64,000 nucleotides of DNA from Pristionchus mayeri (taxonomy: Eukaryota; Nematoda; Chromadorea; Rhabditida; Neodiplogasteridae). Made by a program: the position numbers and the translations under genes. The stretch spans positions 15,532,365-15,596,364 of the forward strand of contig BTRK01000006.1 in the NCBI GenBank assembly GCA_036245805.1. The letters run 5' to 3'. The notes beneath the pieces are model-generated. The model was not told the origin of the DNA. It did not search any database and was given only the letters and a program-made list of their open reading frames with translations. Of this stretch, positions 44,901 through 56,900 are shown one piece after another (position 1 is the first letter of the stretch; each line of letters opens with the position of its first letter).

Positions 44901-47900
44901 AGTCCATTCACACAGAAGGGAGGTGTTGAAAACATGGTCGTGGATTACGTTTAAACTTGTTCCATAGTATCCCTAGGATGCCACAAGCACTCTCGTGTGC
45001 TTTTCATCGCGATTTTCTATTCGGAACAGGTAAATCTGGTGTGGAAAGTGTATGTGGAGTTTCGCTCAATCGATTTTAGGCAACTTCGTGGTGCGCCAGT
45101 TGACCGGAGGGAAGCGGTACCTACCCAAGGCTTTATAAATCAACAATATGGGGTGGTAGCTGCGTGCAAATGCTGTTTTGGTTGTCATGCCCCTCCTAAT
45201 CTTTAAGAAAAATGAGTTCAAAAAGGGCTTCTTAGTGACCTGGCTGGGGACACCTACATGCGGTACGCACATGTCGGAATCCGTCGGCCTACCCTAGCCT
45301 AGAAACAACTATTGGGTGCATGTAATTGCTGCAAGTTATTTTGAACGCATCTAGTTACTCAGAACTTGCTCATTTCAAGCTCGCATCGTGAAATCTGAGT
45401 GACTTTGACGAGATTTTGATGGGATCCATTGGGTCAGAGGTGCCGTCGGTTGGGGGTTCAATGCCTCGAATGCTTAGTGCAGGGTGCCTACTTACTGCCC
45501 ACGCTATTTTGACCCTATTTATATACCGTTATTTCACATATTTTGGAGACTAATTTGGACCGGAAGTGCGTATGGGTGAAGCTAACCATCGATTTCATCT
45601 GCACTGAGAGTTCGATAAAAGTTGCTTTTCAGTGCAGATAGCGACGGAAATGAAATCTCGCCCTTCGTCATTATTTATAAAGTGAATAGCCTGATGCGAA
45701 GAAGACCTGCACGATCATTATTTGTCAAGACCGTGCATTATTGACCCTATCGTTTAGTTGCTTCTTGGTTGCAGGACACTATTATAGTGGTATGTTTGTC
45801 CCTCACAGCATTATTGTAAGCCCTGTAAAAACGCTATCGCTTACTTTTCAAATTATGTCCTTATCAGCCCCAATCGATTGCTTCGGATTGTCCATAAAAA
45901 TGCTTTCAGTTCTTACAGTTGTAACATTTTAGACACTTTCAACTGTTACGATCCGTTGTAAAGATATAGACACTTTGAGTTCTTACAGTGTAAGAGCTCA
46001 AAGTCTGTAACAAAATTGGGTACTTTGAATACAATACAAATGTGCCACTGTATGGTACTCAAAGTACCCTATCTTGTTACATACTTTGAGTTATTACACT
46101 GTAAGAACTCAAAGGATTTTGCAAGTACTCAAAGAGTTTGGGTCCTTACAAAAACCGTGTAACGTATTAAAGTATATTTTTAGCTCAAAGCCTTGGCGAT
46201 TTCCGAACGACGGATCAGCCCCCCCTTATATTATGTTTCATCTGAAGCATGAGTGCTCAATACCAGGTGGTTATATGAAGCCCCAATCTTTACCCTATAT
46301 CATGTAATTCGGTCCAAACATAATCGAAACACAGATGAAACATATTTTCTAAAAGGGTATACGTGATACTTCGCATACATCAGTATGGGCAGTTTTCGTG
46401 AATTTTGCCAACAAAGATCCAGTAAAATACATTTAAAGCAAAATTTTGAGCACCAAATGCAATTGATTTTATCATAATTTCTTGCGTTGATTGCGATATC
46501 GGATTGATTGAAATGTGTGTATGTAAATTACAAGCATACCTCTAAACACTGCTTTGTTTGTTAGTCATTGTGATTTGGGACAAGACAATTATGATAGTTC
46601 AAATTACGGACACAAAAAAACCGCAAACCTGATCAACCTGATAGTACTCTTAAGTCGTGTTGTTTCTGGCCCTTCGAAGTTAGGGCGCACAGCGCTGAGT
46701 TGTTGAGGGGTTCATGGTGCGAAAAACAATCGTAGCGAGGTATTGCAATCATGTGAGGGCCAGACGAGGTTTCGCGAGACCGCTACCTCCAGCGCAATAT
46801 TGTTTCGCATTCCCTACTCCTAAGATATCCAATTACATTGGTATTTGAAGTTGATTTGTCGAGACAGGACAATTTTTCTCTAAAATGGACATTATATTTT
46901 TTCGATGCACTGCCCATCCCCGGGTACTTCTCACCCATCGTATGAGCAAAACATGACAACCTTCGAATGGAGGGAATCGAATATGAACCCTGTTGAGAGG
47001 CTCGATCCAGCAACTATGCCGGTGCGCTGAATTGCATTGATATTTGAAGTTGGTTTGATGAGACAGGTGAATTTTCACTGATATGGGAATTATATTTTTT
47101 ACGATGCTCTACCCATCCCCTGGACCTTCTCGCCCATCGTATGAGCAAAACATGGCAACCTTCGAATGGAGGGAATCGAATATGCACCCTGTTGAGAGGC
47201 TCGATCCAGCGACTATGCCTGTGAGCTGAATTGCATTGATATTTGAAGTTGATTTGTCGAGACAGGACAATTTTTCTCTCAAATGGACATTATATTTTTT
47301 CAGATGCACTGCCCATCCCCGGGTACTTCTCGCCCATCGTATGAGCAAAACATGGCAACCTTCGAATGGAGGGAATCGAATATGCACCCTGTTGAGAGGC
47401 TCGATCCAGCGACTATGCCGGTGAGCTGAATTGCATTGATATTTGAAGTTGATTTGTCGAGACAGGACAATTTTTCTCTCAAATGGACATTATATTTTTT
47501 CAGATGCACTGCCCATCCCCTGGACCTTCTCGCCCATCGTATGAGCAAAACATGGCAACCTTCGAATGGAGGGAATCGAATATGCACCCTGTTGAGAGGC
47601 TCAACCCAGCGACTATTCCGGTGAGCTAATTACATTGATATTTGACGTTGGTTTGATGAGACAGGTGAATTTTCACTGATATGGGCATTATATTTTTCAG
47701 ATGCACTACCCATCCCCTGGACCTTCTCGCCCATCGTATGAGCAAAACATGGCAACCTTCGAATGGAGGGAATCGAATATGCACCCTGTTGAGAGGCTCG
47801 ATCCAGCAACTATGCCGGTGCGCTGAATTGCATTGATATTTGAAGTTGGTTTGATGAGACAGGTGAATTTTCACTGATATGGGAATTATATTTTTTACGA

Positions 47901-50900
47901 TGCTCTACCCATCCCCTGGACCTTCTCGCCCATCGTATGAGCAAAACATGGCAACCTTCGAATGGAGGGAATCGAATATGCACCCTGTTGAGAGGCTCGA
48001 TCCAGCGACTATGCCGGTGAGCTGAATTGCATTGATATTTGAAGTTGATTTGTCGAGACAGGACAATTTTTCTCTCAAATGGACATTATATTTTTTCAGA
48101 TGCACTGCCCATCCCCGGGTACTTCTCGCCCATCGTATGAGCAAAACATTTCAAACTTCGAATGGAGGGAATCGAATATGCACCCTATTGAGAGGCTCGA
48201 TCCAGCGACTATGCCGGTGAGCTGAATTGCATTGATATTTGAAGTTGATTTGTCGAGACAGGACAATTTTTCTCTCAAATGGACATTATATTTTTTCAGA
48301 TGCACTGCCCATCCCCGGGTACTTCTCGCCCATCGTATGAGCAAAACATGGCAACCTTCGAATGGAGGGAATCGAATATGCACCCTGTCGAGAGGCTCGA
48401 TCCAGCGACTATGCCGGTGAGCTGAATTGCATTGATATGTGAAGTTGATTTGTCGAGACAGGACAATTTTTCTCTCAAATGGACATTATATTTTTTCAGA
48501 TGCACTGCCCATCCCCGGGTAATTCTCGCCCATCGTATGAGCAAAGCATTGCAACCTTCGAATGGAGGGAATCGAATATGGACCCTGCTGAGAGGCTCAA
48601 CCCAGCGACTATTCCGGTGAGCTGAATTACATTGATATTTGAAGTTGGTTTGATGAGACAGGTGAATTTTTTTCACTGAAATGGTCACTGAAATTTTTAT
48701 AATTGAACTTATACGATGATGTGTAACTTATTTTTTGAAAGGTGTAAGTGTTAATTTGCGAACTAGTAATTCCTCGTATGTAATCGATTTGGTGAAATGA
48801 CCTCTTATTGGAAAATTATTGGAAAACGATTTCCCAATAAGTTTATAGGGTTAACAAAGCGAACACGAACAACGAACAGTTCGTATCGAAAAATCAATTT
48901 CAATATATTGAGCAATCTCTGGGATTCAAATTAATTTCATTGCACAATGAGAGTCGAACAAAGGAGTGTTCGAATCAATTTTATTGTTCGAATCGATGAG
49001 TAATGAAACAGTCGCGCCGAAAGTCACCGTCACTTTTTGCATTTGTTGTACCTTTTTGCCCAGGAAATGCATCATTCTGGCACTCAGGTATGATGTACCA
49101 AATCCATCGGAGATTATGATCATGGTATTATGGTATGACGTCATCGCATAGTTATTGCGTAGTGATGACGCAATAATTCTGCACTTTTTCAAAACAGAAT
49201 TATTCTTACATAGATTTTTTCCTGTTCGCCATACTTTCTAGGATTGGAGATATGACTGAGGCCTACTCATAATAAATTTTTGAAGGTGCTGCTCGGTTTT
49301 TGCAGCGAAGCTGCAAAAACATGATCTGAAATTCGGAACTCGGCTTCTAGAGTAGCTAGAGACCCGTTCAAAGCATCAAAATGATCGCTATCATGAGTAC
49401 ACATGATCCTGAGAATATGAATACGATATCTCATAAATTACCCTCAGGGCATGAAAAAATCACTTTTTCATGACCATTTTTTGGACATCCATAACTTTAC
49501 GGAAAAGTTTAGTAAAAATCTGATTTTTATCTGGTAATGTTCAAAATGTATTGAGGAACCGAATTCCACCTTTTTAGAGCGATTTGATATCTTTCGGACC
49601 CGCGGTGTGCGTTTTTAGGAGGTATACTAGGGTCGGGAAACACCTTGTTTACCCCTATGGGCGTAAGAGTGCAGACGACGAGAGTGCGTAAACAGGGTGT
49701 TTTCCGACCCTAGTATACCTCCGAAAAACGCACGCCGCGGGCGGGAAAGATATCCAAACGCTCTATAAGTTGGAATTCAGTTCTTCAATAGATTTTGAAC
49801 ATTACCACCTAAAAATTAGATTTTTACTAAACTTTTCCGTTAAGTTATTTATGTCCAAAAAATGGTCATGGAAAAAAGTGATTTTTTTCATGCCCTGAGG
49901 GTAATTTATGAGATATCGTATTCATATTCTCAGAATCATGTGTACTCATGATGGCGATCATTTTGACGCTTTGAACGGGTCTCTAGCTACTCTTTCCGAA
50001 TTAAGTTATTTATGTCCAAAAAATGGTCATGGAAAAAAGTGATTTTTTTCATGCCCTGAGGGTAATTTATGAGATATCGTATTCATATTCTCAGAATCAT
50101 GTGTACTCATGATGGCGATCATTTTGACGCTTTGAACGGGTCTCTAGCTACTCTTTCCGAATTTCAGATCCTGTTTTTGCAGCTTCGCTGCAGCAAATGT
50201 GCGACCGAGCAGCACCTTCAAAAATTTATTGTGAGTAGGCCTCGGTCATATCTCCAATCATAGAAAGTATGGCGAACAGGAAAACATCTATGTAAGAATA
50301 ATGCCGTATTGAAAAAGTGCAGATTTATTGCGTCATCACTACGCAATAACTATGCGATGACGTCATACCATAATACCATGATCATAATCTCCGATGGATT
50401 TGGTACATCACACCTGAGTGCCAGAATGATGCATTTCCTGGGCAAAAAGGTACAACAAATTCAAAAAGTGACGGTGACTTTCGGCGCGACTGTAGTCTCG
50501 CAAAATTTTGCTCTTTCGCAAAAAGATTCGGATATGTTACAATGTCATTGAACGACTTTAAGTGAGAGAAACCCCAATTTGCATTCATTTCGGAATGAGA
50601 GTCGATCGAGGGGGGTTTCGAATCACTGTTCGTATCATTCCGCACGTAGTATAATGAGAGTCATTCTAGGTGAGTTTCGAATTGCTGTTCGCTGTTCGTT
50701 TTGTCATCCCTAGTCATTGATCGTTGAAACTTAATCGAAAAAATTTTCCAATATTTTTCTAATAAGCTATTGGAAAATTCTACCACACAATGGATGTTAT
50801 TGGAAAATGATATGAGTGAGAGACCCCTTTGTTCTCGTTATTGGAAAATTGAAAAATTTTCCCACCAGAGAAATCTAATAACTAAAATCGAATGCAGTTA

Positions 50901-53900
50901 TGATTCTTATTTTTAGACCTCCGTTGGCTCCCGAAACAACCCGCCGACCAAACGTGCGAAAGTGGACAAAATCGAGGTAAGAAAAAAACAGGAATTATAG
51001 ACATTAACTTATCCATCTCTCGATTATTCCAGTGGGTCTTTCATAAGGTTCATAAAAAAACTGGTGAACAAAATTGAGAATGGATCGGCCATCATTTGTT
51101 GTTGGGGTCAAACAGATTTTCGTTGAGAAATCGGTTTCTTGTTTGGAGTGCGACAAGGAACTATCCAAGAATTCCCTCAAATATCACATGCGCATTCACG
51201 CTGGTCAGTTCTTATTTTAGGAACATACTCATAAAAAATAAGGAGCGTTCTTCTTTTTTTTATTTATATTTTTTGATTAATTGTAACTGTAAGTACCACT
51301 CAAAAAACGTGTCTACACAGGAGAGAAGCCATTCACATGCCCTCATTGTGATCGCTTATTCCGCTCAAATGGCTATCGAAATAGTCACATCCGAGATGTG
51401 CATAACAAAAAGGTAAATCTCCCATTATATCCGGAGTTCCGCTATCTTTTTACCGTCCCTACACCTAAGTTATCCAATATTTATATTTTATGTATATATT
51501 TTTAGACACACTGTCCACCCACTAACACTTCCATTTTATTCAATAAGGCGAATCTGGTAACTTCTGGTGAGAAGGAATCGAATAAGGACTCGGCTGAGAG
51601 TCTCGTATACCCGAATAAACCGGTGAATAATAGTATATTGATATTTACAGTTTATTTGAGGAAACAGGTGATTTTTGTTGAAAATTTTTTAATTGAACTT
51701 TCAATTATTCAATTTCATTCATAGATGTGCACGCCTCGATCGGGGGGGGGGGGGGTACCCAACATGTTGGGTACCCCCCCCCCCCTCAACGTATAGGGGG
51801 TCATGGTAAAAAAAATCGATCGGTAGGTCAAGACTAAGTACCATAACCAATCGATAGTACAGTACACCCTGATACCGAATATGGATACCGTAACCCGCGA
51901 ATATCGCAAACTAACTTTATTTTTAAAAAGTCCTGGCACCGTGCCCAATCGATTGTGCAGTACCCAAGCCACTACCGTAGCCCAGCTCCATGGGTCAGAT
52001 CCAGTTCCTTGGGTCAAACATTTTTCTAAAATTTTAAAATCGATAGTAAAATTATTTTTAATTATCCTACCGTATCTTTTTTTATATTTGTGCTATTTCT
52101 TTTGCGAAATAACGTGATACAAAATGAAAAATGGAACATAGTTTAATTACGATTAAAATGATGAATAACTAGGTAATACGGGAGGGTAAACTACTCAGGG
52201 GAACTGGTTTGATTCTCATTGTTCACTAAAAGCCTTGCCGCTCTTGGAAAGAAACTATTATGTCTATAGTTAAAGTTCGATCCAGGGTTGTTGAAGTTCA
52301 TGCCGTTTCGAGTGTAGTAAATTTTAAAATAATGGGGTTTTCGGTTGGAAATACTATATTTGCCTCTAAGGAGATTATTGGCTACTCTCATATCGATCGC
52401 CATTCTACGCCTCTCCAGGGACTCAATGCCTAGTTTCTTGTTGCGATCGAAAGCGGAGGGCATGTTTTCCCAAGTGTGATTAAAACAGCGCATAAATAAA
52501 CGTCTTGTGAAGTAGTTCTGTACTTTTTCAAGTTCTTTTTTATCCTTATTTTGGTATGGGTTGAAAACGGAAGAAGCGCTTTCTAAAATAGGTCTAATGT
52601 ACATTGAGAACGTTTTAAGGAGTACCTCTACATTTTTGGTTCACAATGCTCTAAGGGTAGTGTGACAGGCAGTTTTGCCCTTATTGGATACGGTACTGCA
52701 ATGGTCTGAAAAGGAGAGATTTTTCTGAATAACCGAGGTCTTTTACTGTATCTTTTTGTTCCAGAGTTGTGGTTCCTATAGCATATGTTCGCTTTGTATT
52801 TGTCCTGCCCAGGTGCAATGAGTTGCATTTATGCGCAGCAAGGGGGAGTTGCCACTCTTCTGACCAGTTTACGATCGTGTCAATAGCAGCTTGTAGAGGG
52901 GCAGGTGAGTTTCCCTTCCTAAATGACCGATATATTTTTATATCGTCGGCATACATCATAGATCGAAAAGTATTTAGATATCGACATGTCAAAAAACGTA
53001 CCCTCCATTAGCAAACACATCGAACTTTCTTCATCACATTATCGGCCCCATTGAATGAATAAATAAAAACGTGATCCCGTTTTGGGAAAACGTGCCGCAG
53101 CTGAGAAAAACATACCTCAGTCTCAAATTCCGATTTTCACGTTATGATTCGCGGGCATCTTTATTTTAGCCAGCGATGAGCACAAGGTAAAAAGTGATAC
53201 ACCGTTGGATAGAGGACGTCGAGAATAATCAGAATCATAAAAAAAGTGGCACGTTTTTCTCAAAAATAAAATTCTTAAAAATTTTAAACTATTTACGCAG
53301 CATGACTTTTCGGTCTCTGGCATACATTCTTGCAACGACTCCATGATTTTGCACTAGAGTAGGGATTTCTGAGGTGTAAATAAGGAAAAGCAAAGGGCCT
53401 AGGACTGAGCCCTGTGGTACACCGCTGGTTACAGGAAGTGACATAGATAGTGAGTCTTTTACTCTCACTTGAAACGATCTATTCGTGAGGTATCCTGCAA
53501 TCCAGTTGATTGTCTTATCAGAGAGACCTATAGTGCTGAGCTTGAGTTTTAGCTTGGGATGAGAAACTCTATCAAAAGCTTTTGCAAAATCAAAGTAGAT
53601 AACGTCAACAGGTTTCCCATCACTAATTGCGGTTGTCCAGTGTTCTAGGACCTCAAGCATTTGGAGCTCTCGCGAATCGTTTCTTACGGAATCCGTACTG
53701 CTCATCGGGGCAAATTTGTAATTGTTCACAATGGGTGATAATGGATTTGCACAAAATGCGCTGAAAAACTCGGCAGAAGAAAGATGTAATTGATATGGGC
53801 CTGTAGTTTAAGGGATTGGAGAAAGGAGGCGATTTCTTAACAGGGGTTACTATTGAATGTCGCCAATGGGAGGGGACCGTTCCCGATTGGTAGGAATTCC

Positions 53901-56900
53901 TAAAAATGATTTCAAGTGCTTCGGAAATGGGTACGGCAATTCGCTTTATGAAGGTGAGGTCAATGTTCTCAGGTGTTTTACAGGAGGAACGCTCTCGTTA
54001 CTGTAGAATAATTTTATAATCGACTTAGGAACTGGATCTGACCCATGGAACTGGGTTACGGTAGTGACTTGGGTACTGCACAATCGATTGGACACGGTGC
54101 CAGGACTTTTTAAAAATAAAGTTAGTTTGCGATATTCGCGGGTTACGGTATCCATATTCGGTATCAGGGTGTACTGTACTATCGATTGGTTATGGTACTT
54201 AGTCTTGACCTACCGATCGATTTTTGCCCATGACCCCTACACATCGAGGGGGGGGGGGGGTACACATCATGTTGGGTACCCCCCCCCCCCCGCCTCGATC
54301 CCTGCACATCTAGTATTTCATTATTTTCAGATGTACTGTCCATCCACTGACACTTCTCGACCTCACGATGATACTAATTTTGCTGCTTCGGATGGGAAGG
54401 AATCAAATAAGGACGGTTCTGAAAATCATGCACCCGCGATTAAACCGGTGAGAAGAATTGCATTGATATCCAAATGCCTCCAAATGCCTCCAATTGCCTC
54501 CAAATGTGGCACAGAAGTTGTAATGGAACATATAAACATGTCCAAATTTAAAATATGCAAAATGGCAAAATTTTTGAAATTTCGATTTTTTTCGGTCAAA
54601 ATGGTCGAAAAAATCGAAATTTTGCCATTTTGAATATTTTGAATTTGGACACGTTTATATGCTTGAGAATGACTTCTATGCCAAAATTGGAGGCGGTAAA
54701 CAGTATCTGCAATCAAAAATTTGATAAAGATGTCTCAAAAAACGCGCGATCTGGCATGTAAACAGCAAAAAATCTGATTTTTTGAATGTTCGAAATGGCC
54801 AGAGCCGGATTTTAGGCAGTTTTGAATTTACGGCCCCACTGACTTAACTGAAAGTTATTAGACCTCAGGTACATAAACCACCAAAAGGGCGTTCAGATTG
54901 AAGTTTGAACAGTTTGCAAATGGGGGGGGGGGGTTCTATTTCATACAATCTCTCAGAAGACCTCTGATAATATGCCCGTCTCTAGATTATTCCAGAGGGT
55001 TATAAAAAACTAATTAACTTAACAAATGATATAACCTCCCAATTTTGTTTCAAACTATTTTTCGTTGAGAAATCGTTTTCTTGTTCGGAATGCGGCAAAG
55101 CACTATCCAACAAAGAGCACTATCCAACAAAGACTCTCCACAATCACATACGCATTCACACGGGTTAGTTCTTTTTTTAGAATCATATTTCACCTCATGA
55201 TGTTTTGAGTAATTTATGATATATATAAGGATCATTTTCATATTATTTTATTTATATTTTTGACTAATTATAAAAAGGATCTAATCAGGAGAGAAGCCCT
55301 TCACATGCCATCACTGTGGGAGCTCATTCCGGTCTACCACCAGAAGGAATTCGCACATCCAAAATGTACATAAAAAGAAGGTAATTTCAAGCTAAACTAT
55401 TTGATTATATTTTCGTAGGTCTTCCTTCGAATTGTTTCATGTATTAGTCAACACTCCCTTTGTGATTGTCCTTTCTGTTTGGACCATCATTGATGAAATT
55501 CTTGCGAATTCACGGAATCGACAGTTAATGAAACCGTGATCTAACTAAAAAAAAAATTTTCAGCCCTACGATTGTGATACGTGTGGCTCAGAATTTGTTC
55601 GGTCAGAAGACTTGAGGTGAATAATGATTTTAAGTTAGCAATGTAAACAATATTATATCAACCCTCTCATGAGAGAATAGAGACATCTGAGTTTTCAGTT
55701 GACATTCGAATTTTCGAAAAAAAAATTATTTCTAATGTTTCCATTAAGGACTTAACTAGACTAATCTAAAAATTACGTTTCAGATTTTTACCACTCGTTG
55801 CAGCTGCGGCAACTTAGTGCAGAGTTTAGACATTGGGCAGTGGTTTTCACCATCAAATGCTGTGATGTTTGTTGACTAGTGTTATTTTATGATCAACTGA
55901 ACAATTTTAGTACATTTTGTCCATTTTTCACTTTTGAGACAATTAGAGCCGATTTCAGTGCACCTTGTCCATTTTTCACTTTTGCGACAATTAGAGCCGA
56001 TTTCAGTGCATCTTGTCCATTTTTCACTTTTGAGTCAATTAGAGCTGAGTAGAATGCGCAACTCGGGTAATCGTCTCTTCATTTCATACACTCTCGACCG
56101 GTAGGGTAACGAGAGAATGTAAAATATCGCAATGTTCTAATTCTAAGTTTCGCTAATACGGTGTTTAGTGTGCTATCGTGCGAGAGCCGGAACAAAATAG
56201 TAACTGTAACTAGCAATTATACACAGAACGGAATATTTTCTTACAATAGTTATCAGATTTTTTGAATTATTTATTTTTACAGGTACGTTACTTTGAAGCC
56301 TTTAATACGTTTTAGTGGGCTGTTCGTGTTACAATGCCTACGTAAAAAACACAAAAACTTGAAAATAGTATTTTCCAATATATATATATATATATATATA
56401 TATTTATGCTATTTCTGTCGAAATAACGTTACAAAATTGAAATAGAATAGGCAATTAATGACGATTAAAATAACGAGTGAATAATGGTACAATAGGGTAT
56501 GGGGATCTACTCAGGGTAACTGGTTTCATTCTCGGAATTTACTAAAAGCCTTGCCGCTCTTGGAAAGAAACTATTGTGTCTGTAGTTGTGGTTCGATCCA
56601 GGATTATTGAAGTTCATTCCGTTTCGAGTGTAGTAAATTTTGAAATAATGTGGTTTTCGGTTGGAAATACTATATTTGCCTCGGATGAGATTTGTGGCTA
56701 CTCTCTTATCAATCGCTATTCTACGCTTCTCTAGGGACTCAATGCCTAGTCTCTTGTTGCGATCGAGAGCAGTGGGCATGTTTTCCCAAGTATGATTAAA
56801 ACAGCGCATAAATAACCGTCGTGTGAAATAGTTTTGTACCCTTTCGAGTTCCTTTTTATCCTTGTTTTGGTAAGGGTTGAAGACGGGTGAAGCGCTTTCT

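Larger units (their letters stand above)
51723..54312. mobile_element. Foldback element with poly-G/C ends, split by a LINE
   Basis: TAGATGTGCACGCCTCGATC at the left and GATCCCTGCACATCTA at the right, each followed or preceded by a GTACCCAACATG hairpin in long G and C runs. Arms (51723-52080, 53998-54312) share CTAAGTACCATAACCAATCG and TACGGTAGT blocks with the hAT-like element at 21364 and with 63754-64000. A 5'-truncated LINE fills the middle. Confidence 0.8.

Noticed and set aside
45440..45480. GGTTCAATGCC, a perfect tRNA B-box pattern
   Set aside because: It lies in both arms of a foldback element, the spacing to any A-box is too short and the stems do not pair.
46905..48616. Regular 200-bp array that might suggest CRISPR or satellite DNA
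   Set aside because: Units are exon plus intron with conserved donors and most acceptors and an open phase-0 frame; repeats are not separated by unique spacers.
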